A program made the translations under genes and the position numbers. From Nocardia shimofusensis NBRC 100134 (GTDB lineage: Bacteria > Actinomycetota > Actinomycetes > Mycobacteriales > Mycobacteriaceae), in the NCBI RefSeq assembly GCF_001613125.1, contig NZ_BDBT01000001.1, positions 416,129 to 480,128 of the forward strand: DNA of 64,000 nucleotides, read 5' to 3'. The notes beneath the pieces were generated by a model. That model ran no database searches, was not told the origin of the DNA, and saw only the letters and a list, made by a program, of their open reading frames with translations. Positions 27,001-35,380 of the stretch are shown here, piece by piece. Numbering within the stretch: the first letter of the stretch is position 1; every line of letters starts with the position of its first letter.

Positions 27001-28221
27001 TCACTGTTGTCTGGGTCGTCCTGCTTGTTTTCTCATTCGCTCCACCACACCGGCGATGAATTCGGTGACGGCATCCAGTTCCGTCACATACGCCCAGTAG
27101 TCGGGGTGGCGTCCCGACAGTGTCGCGCTGATCCGATCGATGCGTTCGGCCTGCGCGTCCAGCACAGAGCCCCATTCGCTCACGAGGTCCCGGCTGACCG
27201 CGAGCATTTGCGCGTCTCGCAGCCGGAATCGTACGTCCTTAACCTTTTCTGCGGGGTCCGCACGCACGGATCGGAGCATGGCCAGCCGGCCCGTGACGCT
27301 GTCGATCAGCTGTTCGGCCTCGCCGAGGCCACCCCGCGCGGTGGAGGTCAGTTCAAGGGCGGTCTCCGGGTCGTTCTCGCGCAATGCCGCACGGGCCCGG
27401 GCAAGGGCATCGGCGGCGGCATCGATCGCTCGCTGGCTTTCCCGCTCATTGTTGGTCAGATCCGCCGAACTCGCAGCATGGAATTCCCGCAGCAGCGCCG
27501 AGTACGCGGGCGCGAGCCCACGCGCGCGCGTGCGAACGGCATCGAGCCTGGTGGTCACCGAGGCCACCGCGTTGGTCGCGGCCGGCTTGCGAAAAGGAGC
27601 TTGCGCCAAGGCTTCTGACAGCTCCTTGACCTGCGCCTGGACCCGGTTGGCGGCCTCGCGGACCCGGCCTGCCTCGGCACCGGAATCCAGGGCTTCCAGT
27701 GTGAGCATCGCCTCATCGAGCGCGCCGGATCGCTGCCGCACCGAGGGGTATCCGGCGAACTCCGACGCCGCGGCCTGCGCGCGGACCCGGGCGGCATCGG
27801 CCTTGACCCGTTCGGCCAGCCTGGGCACCATCCGCGCGAGCTCCACCGCCTCTTCCAGCGTGTGCTGCCGCTGCCGGTAGAAGGCGTCGATCCCGGCGGC
27901 CGCGTCGGCGAGCTGGGCGATCACCGCATCGGTTCGGGCCTGCCCCGCCGGTAGCCAGGTGTTGTCCCGCTCGGCCGCCTCCAGCTCCTGCGACCAGCTC
28001 AGATAGGCGTCGGCGGCGGCATAGCATCGAGCCCGCACGGGCTCCCAGGCCCGGGCGTGATCTTGGCGGGGGAAGATCTGCCGCGCGGCATGCACGGCGG
28101 CCTCGGCCGCGCTCTGCCTGCGGTCCATATCCAGGAACGCCTGCGCAAGCCTGGTGCGGGCCTGCTGCATCCACTCGTTGTTTCCGGAGGAGCGAAACCA
28201 TCCCCGCATGCGCCCAGCCAC
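27001..28221 (-). CDS. Long helical coiled-coil protein of the Ter island
   Basis: A 406-residue, almost wholly helical protein, rich in Ala, Arg and Glu (DRRQSAAEAAVHAARQIF, RAIDAAADALARARAALRE). No signal peptide, membrane segment or catalytic motif is seen. It lies 60 bases upstream of the CitE-like gene on the same strand and so probably belongs to the same operon. GTG at 28221 lies six bases after TACCAT (28228-28233), fitting a leaderless start; a GTG at 28251 is the upstream alternative. It may be a scaffold; no family was recognised. Confidence 0.7.
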   Translation of the reverse strand: MAGRMRGWFRSSGNNEWMQQARTRLAQAFLDMDRRQSAAEAAVHAARQIFPRQDHARAWEPVRARCYAAADAYLSWSQELEAAERDNTWLPAGQARTDAVIAQLADAAAGIDAFYRQRQHTLEEAVELARMVPRLAERVKADAARVRAQAAASEFAGYPSVRQRSGALDEAMLTLEALDSGAEAGRVREAANRVQAQVKELSEALAQAPFRKPAATNAVASVTTRLDAVRTRARGLAPAYSALLREFHAASSADLTNNERESQRAIDAAADALARARAALRENDPETALELTSTARGGLGEAEQLIDSVTGRLAMLRSVRADPAEKVKDVRFRLRDAQMLAVSRDLVSEWGSVLDAQAERIDRISATLSGRHPDYWAYVTELDAVTEFIAGVVERMRKQAGRPRQQ

Positions 28222-28365
28222 GCCCCGATGGTAGGAGATCGGGCTGTTCACCGGGGTCGACCCCAGTTCCTACGCAAGTTCGGCGAAACCTACTACTGTC
28301 GTAAGTCGTACCCGGCGATCCGGACATGCTGGGACCACAGACGAACTAAGGAAAGGGATTCCCGC

Positions 28366-28941
28366 ATGGGTGTCAGTTTGTCCAAGGGCGGCAACGTTTC
28401 GCTGACCAAGGCGGCGCCGAACCTGACCGCCGTTGCCGTCGGCCTCGGCTGGGACGTTCGGACCACCACCGGCACCGACTTCGACCTCGACGCCAGCGCG
28501 ATCGCCACCGGCGCGGACAAGAAGGTCGTCTCCGATCAGCACTTCGTGTTCTTCAACAACCTGAAGTCGCCCGAAGGCAGCATCGAGCACGCCGGCGACA
28601 ACCGCACCGGTGAGGGCGAAGGCGACGACGAGGTCATCAACGTCGACCTGGCAGGCACCCCGCCGAACATCGAGAGCATCTTCTTCCCGGTCTCGATCTA
28701 CGACGCCGCCACCCGCCAGCAGTCCTTCGGCCAGGTGCGCAACGCCTACATCCGCGTCGTCGACCGCAGCAACGGCGAGGAGCTGGCCCGCTACGACCTC
28801 ACCGAGGACGCCTCCACCGAGACCGCCATGGTCTTCGGCGAGCTCTACCGCAACGGCGCCGAGTGGAAGTTCCGGGCCATCGGCCAGGGCTACGCCTCCG
28901 GCCTCGAGGGCATCGCCCGCGACTACGGCGTGAACGTCTGA
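28366..28941 (+). CDS. terD: Canonical TerD protein
   Basis: A 191-residue single-domain TerD with all standard marks: MGVSLSKGGNVSLTK, GLGWDVRTTTGTDFDLDAS, the calcium site GEGEGDDEVINVDL, and the closing GAEWKFRAIGQGYASGL. The ATG at 28366 follows AAGGAAAGGG. It is divergent from the coiled-coil gene and followed by its own terminator, so it is a single-gene unit upstream of the TerC-like gene. It is probably the main calcium-binding component of the tellurite/stress response encoded here. Confidence 0.93.
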   Translation: MGVSLSKGGNVSLTKAAPNLTAVAVGLGWDVRTTTGTDFDLDASAIATGADKKVVSDQHFVFFNNLKSPEGSIEHAGDNRTGEGEGDDEVINVDLAGTPPNIESIFFPVSIYDAATRQQSFGQVRNAYIRVVDRSNGEELARYDLTEDASTETAMVFGELYRNGAEWKFRAIGQGYASGLEGIARDYGVNV

Positions 28942-28960
28942 CAGATCTTCACCCGTAGGA

Positions 28961-28986
28961 AGGGGGCTCGCGGCGACGAGCCCCCT
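28961..28986 (+). terminator. Hairpin terminator of terD
   Basis: A 10-bp stem (28961-28970 with 28977-28986) around a 6-base loop, 19 bases after the terD stop. Confidence 0.7.
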
Positions 28987-29109
28987 CCTGTTGTGGTCAC
29001 CACCTGTCCTGTGGCCGCCTCTTCGTCGGCAGAGGCGGCCACAAGCGTTGGACATCCCCGCGAGGACCGGCCACGCTGGAACTCGATGTAGCCGATTCAC
29101 CACCCATCC

Positions 29110-30243
29110 ATGAAAGGTCCCCGCGTGGTCCTGCGCATTTTCGGCCTGTCCGGCCTCGTCACAGTGGCGTCGCTGGTCGTGGCGTTCCTCTATGGCGGCC
29201 CCACCGCGCTGTTCTTGTGCGCGATCCTGGGCATCCTCGAAGTCTCCCTCTCCTTCGACAACGCTGTCATCAACGCCACCGTCCTGCAGCGGATGAGCGA
29301 ATTCTGGCAGAAGATCTTCCTCACCATCGGCGTGCTGATCGCCGTGTTCGGCATGCGCCTGGTGTTCCCCCTCGCGATCGTGTGGGTGACGGCGGGCCTG
29401 AACCCGGTCGAGGCGTTCGACCTGGCGCTGAACCCGCCCGCGAACGACGCGCCGCGGTTCGAGGACGGCAGCCCCAGCTACGAGACGCTGCTGACCGAGG
29501 CGCATCCCTCGATCGCGGCCTTCGGCGGCATGTTCCTGGCGCTGCTGTTCCTGAACTTCATCTTCGAGGAGCGCGAGATCACCTGGCTGAGCTGGCTGGA
29601 GCGCCCGCTGGCCCGCGCGGGCAAGCTCGACATGCTCTCGGTCGTGGTGGCCGGTATCAGCCTGGTGCTGGCCGCGGAGTTCCTCGCCGAAGAGGAGGTC
29701 CGCGCCACGGTGCTGCTGTCCGGTCTGCTCGGCATGATCGTCTACATCGCCGTCGACGGCCTGGGCTCGATGTTCCACACCGAGGAGTTCGACGAGGAAC
29801 ACAGCGGCCCGTCGGAACTGGCCAAGGCCACCGGTAAAGCCGGCTTCTTCCTGTTCCTGTACCTGGAAGTGCTCGACGCCTCGTTCTCCTTCGACGGCGT
29901 CATCGGCGCGTTCGCCATCACCTCCGACCCGATCATCATCGCGCTGGGCCTTGGCCTGATCGGCGCCATGTTCGTCCGGTCCATCACGGTGTACCTGGTC
30001 CGCAAGGGCACCCTCTCGGAGTACGTCTACCTCGAGCACGGCGCCCACTGGGCCATCGGCGCGCTGGCGGCGATCCTGATCATCTCGATCGGCGTGCACA
30101 TCAACGAGGTCATCACCGGTCTGGTCGGCGTCGCCTTCATCGGCGCCGCCTTCATCAGCAGCATTCTGCGCAACCGGCGTGAGGGTGACAGCAACGAAGC
30201 GGGCGAGATCGAGGACGAGAAGTCCGTGACCCCGGTCTCCTGA
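29110..30243 (+). CDS. TerC-like membrane protein (DUF475)
   Basis: A 377-residue membrane protein with about eight to nine hydrophobic segments, of the DUF475 branch of the TerC family. Two conserved acidic repeats stand out: EVSLSFDNAVINA near residue 46 and EVLDASFSFDGVIGA near residue 254, which are probable metal-binding sites inside the membrane. The N-terminus starts with a basic MKGPR stretch. The C-terminus is acidic and cytoplasmic. It follows terD and precedes a strong terminator. TerC-family proteins cooperate with TerD in tellurite resistance and may export or sense manganese or calcium. Confidence 0.9.
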   Translation: MKGPRVVLRIFGLSGLVTVASLVVAFLYGGPTALFLCAILGILEVSLSFDNAVINATVLQRMSEFWQKIFLTIGVLIAVFGMRLVFPLAIVWVTAGLNPVEAFDLALNPPANDAPRFEDGSPSYETLLTEAHPSIAAFGGMFLALLFLNFIFEEREITWLSWLERPLARAGKLDMLSVVVAGISLVLAAEFLAEEEVRATVLLSGLLGMIVYIAVDGLGSMFHTEEFDEEHSGPSELAKATGKAGFFLFLYLEVLDASFSFDGVIGAFAITSDPIIIALGLGLIGAMFVRSITVYLVRKGTLSEYVYLEHGAHWAIGALAAILIISIGVHINEVITGLVGVAFIGAAFISSILRNRREGDSNEAGEIEDEKSVTPVS

Positions 30244-30260
30244 CCTTTCCTGCGAACACG

Positions 30261-30297
30261 CGGCAGCGATCACTCCGGTGCGGAGGGATCGCTGCCG
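30261..30297 (+). terminator. Hairpin terminator of the TerC-like gene
   Basis: A 17-bp stem with one mismatch (30261-30277 with 30281-30297), loop GTG, followed by TTGTCTTTCC. It sits between the converging TerC-like and DUF389 genes. Confidence 0.8.
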
Positions 30298-30314
30298 TTG
30301 TCTTTCCCCGACCC

Positions 30315-31277
30315 CTACACCATCCGGTAGGGCAGATGCAGCGCCTTCGCCCGGCGCACCGACACCCGCGTCCAGACCGCCCGCTGCAACGCCAGCGTCG
30401 CCCAGCCCGCCAGCGCCATCCCGGCCAGATTCACCGACAGCTGCACCAGGCTCCCCCACACCGCCGACCCGGCCCCGAATGCCGCGCCCAGGGCGATATT
30501 GCCCGCCGCGGGCACCGTGGTCACCGAGATGAACACCCCCACCATGGCGCCGGACTTCGCCGAGGTCAGCGCCAGCGCCCCGGCGGCCGCCGCGATCACC
30601 GCGACCACCAGCGACCACCGATCCGGGCTGTAGACGAACTCGGTGTTCGGATGCGGGCCGGTCACATCGGCGACCGTGATCCAGCCGGCCGCTCTGGCCA
30701 GCAGCGCCAGCGCGAAGGTGGCGGCGATCGCGGCGGCGAAGCCGATCACCAGTGTGCGCAAGGCCAGCCCGAACAGCACATACCGCCTGCGCACCAGCGC
30801 GACGCCGAGCGCGGCGATCGCACCGAACTCCGGGCCGAGCACCATCGCCCCGATCACCAGGATCTGCGAATCGAGCACGATCGCTATCGCCGCCATGATC
30901 GTCGCCAGCGTCATGAAACTCAGGTAGGTCCAGTTCAGCTCGGACTCCTCGTAGGAGCGCTGCGCGACCTCCGCCCACACCACCGTGTCGGCACTGCTGC
31001 CCGGCGTGCGCACCTCGGCCTCGAAACCACCGCGCGACAACCAGGTTCGCACCTGATCGATCTCGATGCTGCCGTCCTTGTGCACCCCCAGCTCGCGCAA
31101 CCGGTCGATCACATCGTTGCCCGCCTCCCGCGCCACCTCGGCGATGACGAGGTCACCCGGCGGTTTCAGGGAGGCGCCCCGGACCAGTGCCAGCCCGCTC
31201 ACCGCCGGATCCTCGGTCATCGTCGCCAGTACGCCCTCGGTCAAGGCGGCGGGTGAGAGCACCCTCAACTGCAGCAT
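30315..31277 (-). CDS. DUF389 membrane protein
   Basis: A 320-residue protein with a soluble N-terminal 100 residues and about six hydrophobic segments from residue 125 on. The block SQILVIGAMVLGPEFGAIAALG and the VFISVTTVPAAGNIALG stretch are typical of DUF389/TIGR00341 proteins. Transport function is suspected for the family but unproven. ATG at 31277. It lies between the Ter genes and a GT-C paralogue on the same strand, with 59 bases to the upstream gene's stop, so co-transcription with that gene is possible. Confidence 0.8.
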   Translation of the reverse strand: MLQLRVLSPAALTEGVLATMTEDPAVSGLALVRGASLKPPGDLVIAEVAREAGNDVIDRLRELGVHKDGSIEIDQVRTWLSRGGFEAEVRTPGSSADTVVWAEVAQRSYEESELNWTYLSFMTLATIMAAIAIVLDSQILVIGAMVLGPEFGAIAALGVALVRRRYVLFGLALRTLVIGFAAAIAATFALALLARAAGWITVADVTGPHPNTEFVYSPDRWSLVVAVIAAAAGALALTSAKSGAMVGVFISVTTVPAAGNIALGAAFGAGSAVWGSLVQLSVNLAGMALAGWATLALQRAVWTRVSVRRAKALHLPYRMV

Positions 31278-31336
31278 TCACCCAGTGTCGCCCGTGCCGG
31301 TGGCGTTCGCCGCGCGAATCGGCGCGCCGCCACGGA

Positions 31337-32761
31337 TCACCCGGCGTGCACCGGTTCCGTCCGCGATCGGGCCCGTCGTCCCGCTACGCGCGGGGAGGCG
31401 TAGGCGAACAGGAAGAACAGCCAGACCAGCAGCGACGCCCGGCCCCACACCCCGAACTCCACCACCACCTCGGCCCATTCACTCGGCTCGCCGGAACCCA
31501 GCAGGTAGAAGTACCGGAACACCCCGACGCCGATCGCCATGTCGGCGAACAGGTAGGCCACCACCACCTGCCACGGCACCGCGAGCAGCACGAAGAACGG
31601 GATCAGCCACAGCGTGTACTGCGGCGAGTGCACCTTGTGGAAAACCAGGAATCCGCACAGCATCGCCGCGCTCACCGCCACCCACGGATAGACCTCGCCC
31701 GCCGCGTATCGCTGCCGGCCGATGCCCGCCGCGGCCAGGAACGCCGCCGCGATCAGCAACGGCGAGGCCAGCCCGACACCCTCGTGCCAGCTCTGCTCCA
31801 TCTCGGCGAAGCGCCCGAACACCAGGTGGTGACTCCAGTACCAGATCGAATTGGTGGTGATGTCGGCCTGACGCTGCTGCTGGAAGGTGAACGACGCCCG
31901 CCAGCCCTCGTACCCCGCGACAGCGAACGGCAGGTTCACCAGCACCACCGTCGCGACCGCCGCCCCGGCGGTGAGCAGCGCGCCGCGCACGTCGTACCCT
32001 CGCCGATCCGCTCGCGCTTCATCCGACCCGCGCTCGCCCGATCCGGCCCCGTCCGGTGCGGAGTGCCCGCGTCCGATCCCTCTGGTGAGCACCAGCAGCA
32101 TCAGCGGCAGGACGAAGATGCCCGGATAGATCTTCAGGCAGAACCCCAGCCCGAGCAGCACCGCCGCGATGATCCCCCTGGTGCGCAGGGAGTATCGGGT
32201 CGGCACCGTCACCACGTACACCGCCGCCACCGCCGCGCACACCACCGGCAGCTCCCAGTTGTGGAAGGCGTAGAGCACCAGCGGCGGCCCGGCCGCCCAC
32301 AACAGCGCCCACCTACCCGCCAGCCGGGCCAGCAGCCACGCGGTCAGCAGCGCGAACGGAGCCAGCAGTAGGGCCGAGTGCGCCAGGAACGCCGCGTCGT
32401 CGTGCGCGCCGATCGCACCCAACCACATCAGAAGTCCGCTGAGCACCGGGTATTCGACACTGCCGCCGGTCAGCCAGCCGTCGGAGGTGATGGCCCCGTG
32501 GATGTAGGGGAAGACGTGGTTGTCGATATCCCGGCCCAGCCACAGGTACTGGATGTCGGAGTAGCAGACCCGCGCGTCCTTGGCGATGTCGAAGGCCACG
32601 CTGCGGCCGTCCTCGTGGAACGGCGGTCCGGCGCAGCGGGCCTTGTTCAGATACGCCAGCGCCAAGGTGGCGCCGCACAGCAGCAGCACCACCGCCGTCA
32701 CGGCGCTCCGGCGGGGCACACGGCCTGCGGGCAACGCGCTGGGGGCGGTTCCGGTCGCCAT
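31337..32761 (-). CDS. GT-C type membrane glycosyltransferase (paralogue)
   Basis: A 474-residue multi-pass protein of the same group as the gene at 15211: CYSDI and FPYIHG loops, the shared EYPVLSGL motif and a late HSPQYTLWLIPF loop. It is about 100 residues shorter because it lacks the long cytoplasmic N-terminal tail. ATG at 32761 lies seven bases after TAGGGT (32769-32774), so the start is probably leaderless. Its place just upstream of rpsF but on the other strand differs from M. tuberculosis. A role in cell-envelope glycan assembly is inferred. Confidence 0.8.
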   Translation of the reverse strand: MATGTAPSALPAGRVPRRSAVTAVVLLLCGATLALAYLNKARCAGPPFHEDGRSVAFDIAKDARVCYSDIQYLWLGRDIDNHVFPYIHGAITSDGWLTGGSVEYPVLSGLLMWLGAIGAHDDAAFLAHSALLLAPFALLTAWLLARLAGRWALLWAAGPPLVLYAFHNWELPVVCAAVAAVYVVTVPTRYSLRTRGIIAAVLLGLGFCLKIYPGIFVLPLMLLVLTRGIGRGHSAPDGAGSGERGSDEARADRRGYDVRGALLTAGAAVATVVLVNLPFAVAGYEGWRASFTFQQQRQADITTNSIWYWSHHLVFGRFAEMEQSWHEGVGLASPLLIAAAFLAAAGIGRQRYAAGEVYPWVAVSAAMLCGFLVFHKVHSPQYTLWLIPFFVLLAVPWQVVVAYLFADMAIGVGVFRYFYLLGSGEPSEWAEVVVEFGVWGRASLLVWLFFLFAYASPRVAGRRARSRTEPVHAG

Positions 32762-33003
32762 GGTCACCACCCTAGGCGCCGGTCGGCCGCTCGGTAGGCG
32801 ACGGTTGTCCGCCCGGGCCGGGCTGCCACCTCGGCCCCACCGGCTCGCCGAGTGCGGCCCGCCGACGCTGTCATGTCGGCCTCGCCGCCCGATTTCGCTG
32901 CTCACCAGGCCCTCATGTAGCCTTGTCGGGTTGCTGACGCAACGAACCCTCCTGCCACGGACCGTCCGTGGCCGTTTCCTAGTCCACAGGAGGTGATTGG
33001 TCC

Positions 33004-33291
33004 GTGCGTCATTACGAAGTGATGGTCATCCTCGATCCGAGCCTGGACGAGCGCACCGTTGGTCCGTCCCTGGATAACCTGCTCGCCGTCGTCAAGAACG
33101 AGGGCGGCAAGATCGACAAGGTCGATATCTGGGGCCGCCGCCGTCTCGCCTACGAGATCCGCAAGCAGGCCGAAGGCATCTACGCCGTCGTCGATCTCAC
33201 CGCGTCCCCCGCGACCGTGAGCGAGCTCGACCGCCAGCTGGGTCTCAACGAGACCGTGCTGCGCACCAAGGTTCTGCGCCACGGCAAGTAA
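33004..33291 (+). CDS. rpsF: 30S ribosomal protein bS6
   Basis: A 95-residue S6 protein ([47 protein letters not shown]). GTG at 33004 follows a strong AGGAGGTGA ribosome-binding site. First gene of the conserved rpsF-ssb-rpsR-rplI operon; S6 pairs with S18 in the 30S platform. Confidence 0.97.
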   Translation: MRHYEVMVILDPSLDERTVGPSLDNLLAVVKNEGGKIDKVDIWGRRRLAYEIRKQAEGIYAVVDLTASPATVSELDRQLGLNETVLRTKVLRHGK

Positions 33292-33395
33292 GGCCGCTAC
33301 CCCGGGTCCGCGCATGTCCCTCGTGAGCGTCGGTGCCTGACTCTAGGCTCTAGCGCGACAGCGAGTGTGTCCGCGACTCACCAGGAGGAACCCAC

Positions 33396-33938
33396 ATGGC
33401 AGGCGACACGGTCATCACGGTCATCGGAAACCTGACGGCCGACCCCGAATTGCGTTTCACGCCCGCGGGAGCGGCGGTTGCGAACTTCACCGTCGCGTCC
33501 ACCCCGCGAGTGTTCGACCGGAACACCAACGAGTGGAAAGACGGCGAAGCGCTCTTCCTGCGCTGCAACATCTGGCGTGAAGCAGCGGAGAACGTCGCCG
33601 AGAGCCTGACCCGAGGCGCTCGCGTCATCGTGAGCGGACGACTCAAGCAGCGCTCCTACGAAACCCGCGAGGGTGAGAAGCGCACGGTCGTCGAACTCGA
33701 GGTCGACGAAGTCGGTCCCTCCCTGCGTTATGCCACCGCGAAGGTCAACAAGGCCGGCCGTGGTGGCGGCGGCGGTGGTGGTTTCGGCGGCGGCGGAGGC
33801 GGCAACTACGCCGGTTCCTCGGCTCCGGCCAACGCCGGTGGCGGCAATCGTGGTGCGGCAGAAGACGACCCGTGGGGCAGCGCGCCCGCGGCAGGCTCCT
33901 TCGGGGGCGGCCGCATGGATGACGAACCGCCGTTCTGA
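33396..33938 (+). CDS. ssb: Single-stranded DNA-binding protein
   Basis: A 180-residue SSB. The OB-fold occupies residues 1-110 ([36 protein letters not shown]). A Gly-rich linker follows, then the acidic tip DDEPPF, which recruits replication and repair partners. AGGAGG precedes the ATG. It lies in the standard place between rpsF and rpsR. Confidence 0.97.
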   Translation: MAGDTVITVIGNLTADPELRFTPAGAAVANFTVASTPRVFDRNTNEWKDGEALFLRCNIWREAAENVAESLTRGARVIVSGRLKQRSYETREGEKRTVVELEVDEVGPSLRYATAKVNKAGRGGGGGGGFGGGGGGNYAGSSAPANAGGGNRGAAEDDPWGSAPAAGSFGGGRMDDEPPF

Positions 33939-34005
33939 GCTGGTCTCGAACGGCTTCACCGGCCCGCCTCGACGCGGGCCAGACAGAAAACGAAGGTAGA
34001 AGACC

Positions 34006-34257
34006 ATGCCTAAGGCGCCCGCGCGCGAAAAGGTGCTGAAGAAGAAGGCTTGCACTTTCTGCAAGGAAAGCAAGTCCGGAACCGTTTCGATCGACTACAA
34101 GGACACCGCGCTGCTGCGCAAGTACGTCAGTGATCGCGGCAAGATCCGCGCTCGCCGGGTGACCGGCAACTGCGTGCAGCATCAGCGCGACGTCGCCGTC
34201 GCCGTGAAGAACTCGCGTGAGGTGGCGCTGCTGCCTTACGTGTCGACGGCTCGCTGA
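34006..34257 (+). CDS. rpsR: 30S ribosomal protein bS18, zinc-binding form
   Basis: An 83-residue S18. It keeps Cys residues in KACTFCKE and a Cys/His pair in GNCVQHQRD, so it is the zinc-binding (C+) form. Mycolic-acid actinomycetes often also have a zinc-free copy used under zinc limitation, which would lie elsewhere. ATG at 34006 follows AAGGTAGAAG. Confidence 0.96.
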   Translation: MPKAPAREKVLKKKACTFCKESKSGTVSIDYKDTALLRKYVSDRGKIRARRVTGNCVQHQRDVAVAVKNSREVALLPYVSTAR

Positions 34258-34274
34258 GCAAGGGAGGCACGCAA

Positions 34275-34730
34275 ATGAAGTTGATTCTGACTGCTGACGT
34301 GGACAACCTCGGCGCCCCCGGCGACACTGTCGAGGTCAAGGATGGTTACGGACGCAACTACCTGCTGCCCCGCGGTCTGGCCATCGTCGCCAGCCGTGGC
34401 GCGGAGAAGCAGGTCGAGGGCATCCGTCGCTCGCAGGAGGCCCGCCGGGTGCGCGACCTCGATCACGCCAACGAACTGAAGCAGGCCATCGAGGGCCTGG
34501 AGTCGGTCTCGCTGAGCGTGAAGACCGCGGGCACCGGCAAGCTGTTCGGCTCGGTCACCCAGGCCGACGTCGCCGCCGCGGTCAAGACCGCCGGCGGCCC
34601 CGTGCTGGACAAGCGCAGCATCGAGCTGCCGAAGTCGCACATCAAGGCGACCGGCAAGCACACCATCGCGGTGCACCTGCACCCCGATGTGACCGCGAAG
34701 TTCGACCTGCAGGTCGACGCCGCTTCCTGA
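34275..34730 (+). CDS. rplI: 50S ribosomal protein bL9
   Basis: A 151-residue L9: N-terminal RNA-binding domain ([36 protein letters not shown]), long connecting helix and C-terminal domain. Start 17 bases after rpsR, with GGGAGG upstream. A strong hairpin follows, ending the operon. Confidence 0.97.
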   Translation: MKLILTADVDNLGAPGDTVEVKDGYGRNYLLPRGLAIVASRGAEKQVEGIRRSQEARRVRDLDHANELKQAIEGLESVSLSVKTAGTGKLFGSVTQADVAAAVKTAGGPVLDKRSIELPKSHIKATGKHTIAVHLHPDVTAKFDLQVDAAS

Positions 34731-34750
34731 GCGGCAGTCCGTTCTGCTCG

Positions 34751-34792
34751 GCCGTCGTCACCCCCCGCTGTACGCGCGGGGGTGACGACGGC
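34751..34792 (+). terminator. Terminator of the rpsF-rplI operon
   Basis: A 17-bp stem with one bulged C (34751-34768 with 34776-34792), loop of seven bases. No T tract follows, which is common for actinobacterial terminators. Confidence 0.82.
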
Positions 34793-34896
34793 TGCTCTGC
34801 GGACCGGTTGCACGGCATTTGCCATGATTCATTCGCTCGGGCTCGATACCCGGCGCGCATAACCAGTGCCGTGATACCTCCATGTCCGCGATGTCC

Positions 34897-35214
34897 TGTG
34901 GATCACCGGTGGATGACTACGAAAACCAACCGCCCTCACTGTGACGTAGTTCATATCGAACACCCATGCCGTTTACCTGACACGCCCGGTTGTTCACCTG
35001 AGGCGACACGCCGCGAATTATCTATCCACATCTGTATAGATGCAGAAACAAGCATCTATCAGCGGCTTCGGCGTGTCTGCGCACGTTTTTCCCCAAGTTG
35101 TCCACAGGGGGTGCACAACCACCAGGTAAACAGTCCACAAGTTATCCACAGGTTCATGCACAGGTGCGTTTGGCGACGGCGTGTCCGGTCGCTAGTGTCC
35201 ACGCATTGCCCACA
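34897..35214. promoter_or_regulatory. Cluster of DnaA-box-like sequences upstream of dnaB
   Basis: The 650-bp gap between rplI and dnaB (34731-35380) holds no convincing gene and is clearly AT-richer than its surroundings from about 34920 to 35160. Two perfect boxes occur: TTGTCCACA (35098-35106) and TTATCCACA (35142-35150). One-mismatch forms occur at 34897-34905 (minus strand, TGATCCACA), 35022-35030 (CTATCCACA) and 35206-35214 (TTGCCCACA), and a weaker CAGTCCACA at 35131-35139. DnaA could bind here to control dnaB or to titrate DnaA. No dnaA or dnaN is in the window, so this is not shown to be oriC. Confidence 0.6.
35036..35059. repeat. Perfect inverted repeat among the DnaA-like boxes
   Basis: ATAGATGC (35036-35043) and GCATCTAT (35052-35059) form perfect 8-bp arms around an 8-base AT-rich spacer. 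A second inverted pair flanks the area: GTTTACCTG at 34971-34979 and its complement CAGGTAAAC at 35123-35131, with a related GTTCACCTG at 34992-35000. They could be regulator operators or part of a DNA-unwinding structure. Confidence 0.7.
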
Positions 35215-35380
35215 ACGCAACCCCTTCGGCCGTCGCGTTCCGGCACCGTGCGCCGGGGTTGCTGAGCCGACCGGCGCCTCACGAATCTGTCGGTGCAAGG
35301 GAGTAGACACGAGGCATCCAGAGCGGTGGAACCCGATCGTGGAGCTGGCCTGATCGTCGAGGAGAGAGGACGTCGAGCAG

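Noticed and set aside
34731..35380. The DnaA-box-rich gap as the replication origin oriC.
   Set aside because: Neither dnaA nor dnaN is next to it; in relatives oriC lies between those genes.
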